64,000 bases of DNA from positions 12,729,100 through 12,793,099 of the forward strand of contig VZDJ01007755.1 in assembly GCA_008694505.1 (NCBI GenBank). Direction: 5' to 3'. This DNA comes from Cyanoderma ruficeps (lineage: Eukaryota; Chordata; Aves; Passeriformes; Timaliidae). Every line of letters starts with the position of its first letter. The first letter of the stretch is position 1. The notes beneath the pieces were generated by a model that worked only from the letters and a program-made list of their open reading frames with translations, searched no databases and was not told the origin of the DNA. Shown here piece after piece: positions 53,379 to 64,000 of this stretch. The position numbers were made by a program, and so were the translations under genes.

Positions 53379-56300
53379 GGGAAGTGGTGCATTCAGCTAA
53401 GACGAGTTCTGATTCTTGGTTCTTTGGCATCTGGGAAATTTGCATTCTGTGGGAAGGTAGCAGTGAGGAGAGGAGGCTTTCTTGTTACACAGGGAGAAGA
53501 AAAATAGCTGTGTTGGAGACCTTCTCACAGGTAGCCAGCAGTCTTTACCTGAACATGAGTCATTACTTCAATACCTGGTCTAGCTGAGTGGAAAGACAGA
53601 CTTCTTGTGTTGCCTGATGACTGCTTGGTTTTTGAGGTATGAAAGAGAGATGCTACCTGTACTCTTAAATCTTAGGAGTGAACCATGATAAAGGATATTG
53701 TAGTAGAAAATTCCAGTGAAGATTTCTTAGAAATAACCATTATTTTTTGGTTTGTACAGTTAAAATAGATTCTTTTAATGAAGGAATTCTAATAATATTT
53801 TTAAAAACAAACAAAAAAGCTAATGTGTCTCTGTGCTGTAATGTCACTAACTGCATGTGGCTTCTATCCTCTAATCTCAACCAGTTCTCCTTCAGAAGAC
53901 TGAAGATGGTTGCTTACTGTATAGTTTTACACCTACTTGGTTGAGAACGGATTGAAGGAGGCTTCTGTAAGTCCTCCTCAAAAGCATTCATTTACCAGCT
54001 ACCAATATAAGAAGGGTTCAGAGAGTGAGCTGGGTGCATGTTGTTTTGTACTGCATGTGTTCACCATCTGTGATTCATCTAGATTAAAGAGGTCACACAT
54101 GCAAGATTTTAATCTAGGCACTTTAACCATGTGAAAAAAACCCTGCTGGTGTTTTCTGACAGGACAGAACACAGTGATTTTAAGAAAATTTTGATTCTCT
54201 AAATAACATCCTAGCACCATTTTACTTCACACCCTAAATATTAGAGTCACTATAAGCATTGTGTGGGAGGCATGTAACAGAAGATAAGTGTGTTAAGATG
54301 GCATACATGCATATAGAATTCTAGATTTGTTTTGTTAGTCTTTATTGGGAGTAGTAGGCTTAGTACTATTTAAGTAAACAGCATCCTTAAAAGTCAGATG
54401 AGCCAAGGAGGTCTAAAAGATGCTTGTTGATGGTTAAGGGGCAGAGGGATCTAATCACTTGATTTAAAAGAATATCCACTGCACATCTAGAAATATTTCT
54501 AGAACTCAGAACACTTTCCTATGCTGTTTCCAGACAAGACTGTTGTGGAAATTTATGTAGTGTTTATCTTGGTAAAAATAACACTGCTTCCATAAAAGAC
54601 TTTTAAATGTTGGCTGTGGTTAAGTCAGTTTCACCCTACAGCTGGAAATGGGTTCACATCAGGAAAACTGGAAAAGTTGTGTTTTGATAGAAAACTGTTC
54701 AGTAAAATGTGAAAAACAGAGTTGTGGAAAAGGCTGAACTTTGTTCATTGACAGAAAATGCAATTCGTATCTGTTGGTCTCATGTAAGTCAGTAGCATCT
54801 TTCATTATAAATGAGTGTGGTTTTAATAATATTTACTACAGTTTAAAAGGACTTCCTTTTCCTGTCAGATATGAGTGTTGCACAATGCTGTATTTGGACA
54901 TATTCAATAAAATCTGCCTAAATTAGCAATTCAGTAATGAGCCAGGCAGAACTGTTTCCTAAATGATGTTCCCTTCTACAACCAGGAGGACTTGCACTGT
55001 GTAGCTGCTAATGCTTGAAAGCAGCTTTGAAATTCAAGCTGGTTTAAGGATGGCCTCTGCACTCCATGTACAAAGGACAAGAGCTGGCTCACTTTAACTC
55101 CTTCATGCTGCTCTGATTTACAACAGTTGAAAGAAGAATCCAGGGATTTTTATTTCTTTCTGGAAAGAAGGATATTGCCAGGCCTGTAGCAGCTTCTAGA
55201 ACTTGTATGGGTATATGAGGCAAGGAAAATATTAATCATTACTTGGGAGGCACCATGGAGATGTCACATTTTGTAGCTCTTAATGTTATGGCTCATTTCT
55301 GCCTTTTATGGTATTACTTCAGCAGTTATTTCTGTAAATTCTTACGTATTCTTAATGCTTCTTGTGACTACTTTCCTTAGGAGGGAAAAAAAATAGAACA
55401 TGATTGCCTGACACATTTCAGAAGGAGAAACACATTTCAACAGAAGCTTCTTTGGGTTTTTTGTTTGTTTCTTGGACTAATTAACTTTGAGGAATTCACA
55501 GCCCACGTCAGAACTTGAGGAAGATCTTAACAACACCTTAGTAGGTGATGAACAAAGACATAAATTCAATTGCTTCATGCAACAGATTGTGTCTGTCACT
55601 ATCTCTCTGTCCAACAGCATTTAGAAAAACATAGGAATATTTTTTATCAAAATGAAGGCTTTTACAGTTCCTTCATAGTGTTTTTTCATCTCTTTCATTA
55701 GGAACTATTGAGACTTAAAACACACTTACATAGGCATGATATATCTCCTACCCAATGCTTCATGTATTTAAAATGCTTCTTTTGACTCTTCCTCAACTCA
55801 CTAGCCATTTCACTGCTCTTGCACACCAGCATGCCTTTTGGAAAACTGTTGTGATGTTCAATACAAACATCATATATTCAGTGAAGTTTTAATGCAGTAC
55901 AGTTTGTAGTGCATGTTATTTACTCACATTTCTAAAACATGGGGAGCGTGTCTGAGATGACAACAGTTGTTGTTATGTGTAAGGAGCACAAGCTCTCTGA
56001 ACTCAGGAATGTTTTAGAGAGTTGTAGCCTGAGTGCTCCCTTGCTGGGTTTTTATAGTCTAATTCCATGTTACTACAAAGACAGAAATCTCTGTGTACTA
56101 CTGTGAACTTTGCTAGTTTACCTCGGTGATCATTGCTGGTGCCTCTTCTTTCTAATTGTGGGTCAGATACCCAAGGTGTTTAATCTGATCACTGAAGCTG
56201 TAAAGAAGAGGGCAGATAAAGAAAGTTTTTCTTTTGCTGTTCCATGTGACATTTGAGTTGGTTTTTAAAAAATACTGTGTTTGCCATCAGTAGTTTTTGC

Positions 56301-59027
56301 ACCCTGTTCTTTCTTCCTTGTTTATTTTAATGATAGATTTTCTTTCTCCTGAAGAAATAGCAGATATTGTCCATGTGGACATGGTATGTTGGAGGGTGGC
56401 TGGGAGCAAACAAAATGAAATGCCCTTTCAACCCATGCAGACAATTGAGATTCAAGCAAGAAGTGTCTATGGTCTGCATCCACTGCTCTGCTCTGCTTTT
56501 TTTTTATTATTTATTAAGAGAGTGGTCTTTTGATATGTCTGAAAATCAACCATCCAAGCTCCTGATTGTTCCAGTTTTAGAATTCTTGACAGCTGAAATG
56601 GAATCTGCTTTAGAACCAAGAGCATGAATAAAGGGTAAAGGCAGGCATCAAGCACATTGCTGGCAACAGACATCAAAGATTTTATTTTCAGCTGGATATT
56701 TAGGGATGGAAAACAAATTTAGTAATAGTTTACTTCTGTTTATAAATCTGAACATGAGTCAACTGTGTCATGCTGTTGCCTGAAGGAAAGAGAAGGGGTG
56801 AAGTGTCTGAGAAGGAACTTTGTAGGATGATACGGTTCTGCTCTCTCAGCTGTTGGTGAGGCAGGAACTGAGCAGCATGTTCACTTCTGACACCGAATAT
56901 CAAGAAAAGTGCAGGCAACTGGAAATCCAGATGACAGCAGCAAGAATAATCAAGAGCTGGAAAATACAGCCTCTGAAGGGAAGAGTCCTAGCAAGGAAGA
57001 TTTAAATGAGTTATTCCAAGTAACCCAAAAAACTTTTCTGCGTGTGTGGATGGTACACATTGGCCTAAAGTGCCTTGACAGTTTGAGACATTTCCTATGT
57101 TAGAAGCTTTAAAAACAGGTCAGATATTTTCCAGAATTGATTTAGACATAACAAATTCTGCATTGGAAGTGAGAGAAGGGAGGGAAGAAAGAACCTTTGG
57201 ACATCTGCTCTTGTTTGCTGTGATTCAAGAACCAAGCTATTACAAAGCTCCATTCATACCCATTATTTCTCAAATGTGTGTATTTTTTAGCATCTTTATT
57301 AATGAATTAAATGCCTGAGAAACAAAAGATCAGCCACCAGTAAATTAATATAGATTAAATATTGTCGTACATTGAAACAGTATTTATTTTATTATAAACT
57401 GATACAAAAATGATATATGTGGGAACAAAGGCATGTAAGTTACATTTACAGGCTCAAGATTCACTATTTTAAGAGGCATCATTTCTGAAAAGGTCTTGAT
57501 TATCCACTGTGAGATTTTTTTAATCTGATTTCTGTGATAAATGGGCCTCATGGTAACCCATGTGTTGAGAAAACAGAGGCATATACAGATCTCCCTTTGG
57601 GACTGATGTGACTGCAGCCAGAATACAATTTATGTCTAGTTTTCACAGTGGAGTAGATACAAGGGGAAAAGCAGGATTCCTAGAAGAGGCACATTAACAT
57701 GATGGGTTGGACAATAGTATCACTTGCGAACTCTGGGGGCTTGGAAGGAAAGTTAGTTTTATTCAGCCGTAGTCTTGAAGAGTTTTCCCTTATCGAAGCA
57801 GCGAAATTAAGCCATGTAATGTTAAAGCAAGAAGAGCCTGCCAGGCCAAGTCACATCCGAACTGGAATTGAAAGTAAATAAAATGGTAGCAATCATCATG
57901 AGGACAAAAACATTAATTTGAGGGTAAAACTTCCTTCCCTGGAAACATTTCAGTCAAGATTGACAGGGAAATTTTTTTCTTCTCTTTTGGAAAAAGCAAA
58001 AACCCATAAGCCTTAACTCAAAAGAAATAATTGACTGCAATCCTCTGGCATGTTCTATCAAAGAGATAAAGACTTAGATGATTACATTGGCTCCTTCTGG
58101 CTTCATAATTTATTTTGCAAAATGAGGGAGAGGGGGAGGATTAAATGGGAGATTAGTAGCTCTGATGGGAGTGGAAGGAGGGTTTTCCCATGACTGGCAT
58201 TTTGTAATCTGTCTCTGAAAGTGGTGTTTTCAGTCTTTGTGCCTGTTCTTTTTAGGTCATTAGTATTTCTATCAATTTTCATATCAGAGAAGTATATTTT
58301 AGCTCTTATTCTTCTCCTGGCTGGGAGGACACTGTTCATTTACCATCAAGGGAATTCCTCTCAATTTTTGATTTTAATTTTTTTCAGTAATTGTTTAATT
58401 TGCTATTTTGTTGAACACCGTCGTTTCTGGAGTCACATAATTACTGGTGCAAGCGTCTTTCATTGTAAAGAAACTACTATACAAATATGTGCTGACAACT
58501 GTAAAATCTGACAAAAAGGCAGAACCAAGTGGTTGGTGGTGTGGCTATTGTACATATTAAATATATCATGAATCTTTTTTTGGGGGGGTAGAAGAGGATT
58601 GGTTTACATTTCCAGTATTTAACCATGTATAGATAAAACTATGAAACGATACATACTTCATGTTGAGGGAAATGGCAGTAACATACTATAGAAAGGGAAT
58701 GTCGAAGAAGGAAGGTTGCTAACTTCAGAATGATCTTACTGGCAAGCTTATTTAGCTGTGAAGAGCTCTGCAAATTTTAGTGTATCTGAAATTAGTAATT
58801 AGCAGGAAAAAGTCACTGCTGGGGATAGCTGGGGGCTGTAGCATGTAGTGTTATGAAAAAAGCTGGAGAAGTTTGATAGCTCTTGTTCAGCTTCTTGTTC
58901 AGAAGAAGAGAAACACGGAGGGTGACAGGGTCCACCAGCTGCGGGGGGTTTTGAGAGAAGGCAAGTGAAACACCTAGAGGTGCACAATGAAGGAGCAATG
59001 TATGCCCTGTCCAACAGGGAAACTTAG

Positions 59028-59160
59028 ACTTGGATGTAAGGAAAAGCTTTGTCACCATCATTAAAAGCTGGTTAAAGCTGGGAAAGGATCACCCAGAGGG
59101 GCCATGAAGTGTCTGTCCTTGGGCACCTTCCAACCCTGATGGAACTGGATGCTGTGCTCC
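59028..59160 (+). mobile_element. Diverged CR1-like fragment
   Basis: 'acttggatgtaaggaaaagctttgtcaccatcat', 'ggatcacccagaggggccatgaagtg' and 'ccttgggcaccttccaaccctga' follow the order of the CR1 3' region, but with many changes. An LTR element with a similar end is an alternative. The borders are uncertain. Confidence 0.55.
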
Positions 59161-62100
59161 ACCTTTCAAGTTACTCTTGCTTTGAGCAGTTCAGCAGTTC
59201 CAGAGGTCCCTGCCTGATTAAGGACATTACAGATTTGTCTTGTAAGGACAGACATCCTTCCCCTCTATTTCCTGCTTATTACTGCATGCTGAATCTCTAG
59301 TACTGAAACCTCACTTTAAAATGGATGGTTTTATTCTGATGTTTGTCTTGTGTTATGAGATGCTCTTAGGAGTTGGACAGCAAGATGAGGAAGGGAATTA
59401 ACCTGTCTTTATCACCTGCAGTACACTGGTGACATTTCTTTCTGTGGGAAAGGAAGCTTGAGGGTGTACCACAAGGTATAGTGGTAAGGATTATAGCATC
59501 TAGTTTCTCATGCTTCCCAACATTCTGAACTACTGCCTGAAATCTGGAGCTGATGTTGAGATTCAGTTTTCTGCTAGGAGCTGGGGGTATGTGTGGGAGG
59601 CTTTTTGTCCCACTCCCTTTTCTTCTTGTATCTCTCTAAAATAGTTCTTTCTAAACTTTACAAATGCTGCCAGGAGAAATTTTGGCATGTGCATACCATT
59701 TGACTGTTCACTTATTGCTAATTGATGAGAATATACCTTTGAAATTACTAAGAATGGAGTTTTTGCTTTGGAGTTGGTTCTAAGGTTTATTTTGTATCTA
59801 ATTTGTGACTAAGTGGCTATAGCATTTATTTTAAAATAAGAGACCTCCATGTTTGGTTTTTTTTTTTCCATTTTTTGTTTTAAAGGAATTTTGCTGCTTA
59901 GCTGTTGGTGTTTTCTGGACACTTCTATTAATGTTTGAGCCTATTAAGGGCAGGTCTTGAGTTCATAGCTGAAGTTCACTTAACAGATGGCCTTCCTTGG
60001 CTGACTTGCTTGTTCTCCTCCCCCTCTCTTCCCTTCTCTAGAGAGAGAAGGTCTCTCTGCTCATGGCTGTGAACTTGTGAAAACTGGATTCTACTGGTTT
60101 AAGCCCTTATTCATCCAAGCTGGGAATACTCAAGTTCATCTGAGTAGTTGTGCTGATGTACACAGTTTTCTTTCTTTTTCAACCTCTTTGTTTTCCTGCT
60201 TTCACCCACAAAATCTTCCTCATCCTTCCAGGTTGCCTCTTTGGCTACTCAAACATCCACAGTTTTTCAGAAAGCAGCTGAGTGGTTTTCACAAAGCAGA
60301 AACTAAGCTCTGTATTTTAGGATTTTGGGTTTTTTAAGAATGAACAGCCCTTTGCCTATTTTTCATATCATCTCTCGTAAACTATCTGTACACTCAGACT
60401 TTCTTGCTATCAGATGTAATGACCCAAATATCCTCGAGCCTCACTGTTTCCTATTTTATATGGGTGGGTCCAGATTTCCTTCTTAACTGGGAGATAAGTT
60501 AGTTCCTTGGAAACTCCTCTTTGTGTTCTGGTGGGTTGGGGCTTCAGGCAGGGATGGAAGGAGCGGGCTTAGCAGTTCTCTGGGATGGATGCCAAATAGC
60601 TTCCTCTGAGTCCTCACCTCAACTCTCTTTTCCCCTCATTTCTTGGAATAGAATAGATTCACTGTGCTGAATAGGCTAGAGTTTCCATTTGTAACTGAAA
60701 GACCATGATTTCTAAGCTTTATAATTTTATGTGAATTTAGTTTCTTGGTAGATATAACCATTAATATCAGCAATCTTTCTTTTTCTTTTTCCTTTTCCAT
60801 CTTCTACAATTTCTTTGTTGCAGTGCTTATAATGACACTTGCCAAGAGTTGCTAATAAAAGATAAAATTAAATACCTCTCAGTGCAGAATTTCATACAAG
60901 AGTGAATCCCATGTCTCATAGCTCAGCGTAGGTATCCTTAAAAGGTAGGTTAGTCATGCATTCTCCTCAGGGGCAAGTGCATGCAGTGCCAGTACTGTGT
61001 TTGGGAGCATTTGGGTGCAGAAACCTGAAGCTGACAAGTATGACTTCAAGATGACAAATGAGTAAATGAAGCCTTAGTGTTCTGGAGGAGTTCACAGGAC
61101 GTTCTTGCTTCAGCATGCTTGAGCAACTCTGCACTCTGTCATACCTGCTTTGCACACCAACGTACAGCTTTGCACCAAATGGCAAAAATTTGACATCCTG
61201 AACTTTCTTACTGAGCAATAAATTCCATCCTGTTTAATGAAGTACAGAGGTCTCCTGCTGATCATGTTCTGTTGGGTTTTTTCTTGAAATTAAGGGGGTC
61301 TTTCTGTTTATTTTAGAGTACTTGAAAACAGTATTGTTTTAGTGAGCCAACTACTTTATCCTTTACCAGCCTGAAGTGCTCTGAACTAATTAATAGTAAC
61401 CAAACCATTTTACAAAAAGCACTATCTCACAATGGATTCAAATGCAGCTTTACCCAGCAAAGCCATGGGAACACGTTTATTTTTTTGTTTTTCATATAGA
61501 AACAAATGTTCTGTTCTTGTACCATGTGAAACTGGAATAAATTCAGGTCAGGCAGTGTGTATTCATTCCTTGAGACTCCTTGACAGTTTTAACTACAGTC
61601 ATTTCCCTCTCCAGCCCACTCCTTTCACCTCTAACTATGAGAATGGGAATTCCTTCATCTTTTGGGAATTGTGCCTGCATGTCTCTATGCCTTTATGGAT
61701 AAAAATCTGTTAAACTTTATCTACATGGGACAGATTTAGTGTGTGAATTGTGTTCTCAGGTGTTGCAATATAAAAATATCAACATTCACCAAAAATGACT
61801 TTCAGTGGTAGACTTTTTTTCTGGATTATTGTGGGCACCTTTATTCTTCTTTCAGTACTACAAAATTTGTTATGGGAAGTATTAATCTGGGTGAGTCACA
61901 GTAGATCAGCAAGGGTTCCTTGGATGTGATCTAAAATGTCACTGATAAAGCCTAAAACCTTTTCCTTACATAAATGAAGGTATCCACCAGTCTGCAGTGG
62001 TGCCAATTAATCGTGTACAAGCAGACATATAATGCCTTTCCTCTCTGATCTTCACCAGACATCTGATTGGAAGTCTCTTCAGGACAATAGCAGCTGTCTC

Positions 62101-62544
62101 TTTGCTTGAGAAAGTTGAGAAATACCCATAGGGAGCGTTTGTATGAACTACCAGGTGTGAAAAATATTTCATAAAAGTTTCTACTAGCCCTTAAGCTGGG
62201 ATGTGACATTACACCCAAAGGAGACTCAAATCAGTTATTTTCTTTATTCATTTTGAAATTGTTCTCCTCTCGCCTGTGTACGGTTTGAGGGTTCAAGTGG
62301 CAGCGTTAAGAGTTGAGAAGGCTGTATTGTACTGAACAAAATGAGGGCTGTTCTCCAAAACCCTGTTCCCTGCTACACAGGGTCCATCTATACTGAAGGA
62401 AAAAAGAATAAGTAACAACAGATTAGTTGTGCAGGGAACCACACAAAACACATTGCCTGTGTGGAAGATTCAGGCCTCTTCTGAACACTGAATTCATCTG
62501 CTGCTGAAAAGGTCTCCCCTCCCCCTAGCTTCTGTGAAGCAACA

Positions 62545-62696
62545 CCTTTTTTCTCTTTTTTTCTTTTTCTTTTTTCTCTTTTTCTCTTTTTCTCTTTTTC
62601 TCTTTTTCTCTTTTTCTCTTTTTCTTTTTCTTTTTCTTTTTCTTTTTCTTTTTCTTTTTCTTTTTCTTTTTCTTTTTCTTTTTCTTTTTCTTTCTG
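62545..62696 (+). repeat. Polypyrimidine microsatellite, period 8 then period 6
   Basis: A nearly pure T/C tract of about 150 bases. Between about 62584 and 62623 the unit is CTCTTTTT (8 bases). From 62624 to about 62691 it becomes CTTTTT (6 bases). The minus strand is pure purine. It is followed at once by tgttacAG|GACC (AG at 62701-62702), a splice-acceptor-like end. It is likely length-polymorphic and difficult to assemble. Confidence 0.92.
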
Positions 62697-64000
62697 TTAC
62701 AGGACCTTAATGTGCTGGAGGTGGTTGGATATTTTTCTCATTAAAATTTATGTTTTGAATAGTTACCAGGTCACCAAACTGGCTAAATACAAAGAAGGAG
62801 GATTTAGCTGAGTCTGAGCCAACCATTCACAAATAAATCTCTCGGGGTCTCTAAACACTGGAGAATCTCAACATCACTTTGATTTGAAGGCAGATTAAGG
62901 ATTATACTTATTATATTATAAATATTTTATAAATCTGTTTTTTAGCTTTACTGCCATTACATGAAGGTGAAGGATTCAGTGCTGCTTTTTCACCCTTTCT
63001 TACCTCTAGCAGCCGACTGGAATGATTTATTTGGATAGGGTGAAAAATGTTAATTGTTTATACTCTGTCTGTATCCAGTGCATGAAACAGTGCTCAATGC
63101 TATGGCCAGGAATGCATTGGTACAGAACCCACAGAATTTTGGTATCACAAAATGGGGAAGCCATGGAAAAAAAGGGGTTGCCTGGTAAATTCCTTTTCCA
63201 CACAAACTGGATGTCAATGTGGATGAATATTTTTAACTTTAATGGTTCCTTATCTTAAGTCTGCATACTTGTGCCTGATTCCCACTGAGGAGAGTGCTCT
63301 CTGTGGGATACTGCAACTCCTTGACACATCACTCCTGACTTGCTCTTGTGTCTGGTTAAGAAACATCTCTTGCTGTACTTTGCCATCATCCTCTTAGATA
63401 CAGGGATTTCAAATAACAGTAGAAATTGCCAGGTGAGTTTATGTAGGGAGAACTAAGTGTTTGGATACAAGATGATGGACTTGCCTTCTCCTACTCTATA
63501 TGTGATTTGTATTTTCCAAACTTCCAGGAGCCTGTTCTGGCAGTGTGAAACTGCAGGAATTCTGTGAAATTCTGTGACAGAGAAGCCCTGTCCACAGGGC
63601 TGCACAGTCAGCATCCTTTAGTTCCCCAGTGTATTACACCTTTCCCCCATTCCCCTCTTTGTCATCTGGACCAGTTGTTTGAATCATTTTGCTCTGCCAT
63701 ATAAATTCAATTCAGTCACAAAGCAGAGTTGGGAGAGTCAGAAGGCATGGTGACTCCCATTTCTCTGAAACCTTCATTATTTGGTGCTTTATAAATTTTA
63801 TAAATAAAATCCTGAGATGATATGTAAGTGTTAATGAGCCTTAGCTGGGCTAAAGGCATTGAGATTTGCCTGCAAAAGCCATCTGGATATCTGTCAGCAC
63901 AATGTTTATTCTTTGTATTATTCTTTCAGCCTGCTGTAAACAATTTCATTGGCTTCGGGATTTCCCCTTGATATACAAATGAATCTTCAGTGCTGATCCT

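Noticed and set aside
56297..57318. Cluster of + strand open frames resembling coding pieces (e.g. EGKSPSKEDLNELFQ)
   Set aside because: The frames do not join through plausible splice sites, match no GAREM1 segment or other protein I recognise, and sit in AT-rich intron.

Overview
The window is vertebrate nuclear DNA, and the repeats point to a passerine bird. It carries several CR1 LINE fragments, whose 3' ends have the usual avian 'ttggac..gatgatccttgtgggt' and 'gccatgggcagggacaccttccac' forms. It also carries a tRNA-Ile-derived SINE with a CR1-like tail, at about 46.43-46.56 kb, that matches what is known of the songbird family TguSINE1. Coding density is very low, there is one CpG island, and the exons have GT..AG boundaries. 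No operons, CRISPR arrays or prokaryotic features are present.

One protein-coding gene is supported: the 5' part of GAREM1 (GRB2-associated and regulator of MAPK1) on the + strand. Coding exon 1 (3431-3551) lies in a CpG island and encodes the start codon plus 40 residues. Coding exon 2 (26624-26764) encodes 47 more codon equivalents, bringing the peptide to the glycine after HYA. Both junctions are phase 1 and join cleanly. Together they encode the start of the CABIT domain of this EGF-receptor/GRB2/SHP2-ERK adaptor. I did not find exon 3 (expected to begin with QFKLLEQ-like residues), so the gene continues past base 64000 and the window ends inside intron 2.

Layout. 1-2934 is 5' flank with one CR1 copy. 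2935-3730 is the CpG-island promoter and 5' UTR, with a GCN/CAG-rich tract and a short poly-alanine upstream ORF in the same frame as GAREM1. 3552-26623 is intron 1, with a probable antisense solo LTR, a CR1 fragment and small simple repeats. 26765-64000 is intron 2, with the SINE, three CR1 fragments, a two-copy 67-bp tandem duplication, a dinucleotide microsatellite and long polypyrimidine tracts.

I found no convincing new gene system. The observations most worth checking are the in-frame poly-Ala uORF and stop-free 5' leader of GAREM1, a perfect 24-bp palindrome built around a consensus CRE (35925-35948) that overlaps the start of a small ORF followed by AATAAA, and a strong splice-acceptor-like site at 33232 that opens a phase-compatible 63-codon reading frame. 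Most other open frames have the length expected by chance for this much DNA.
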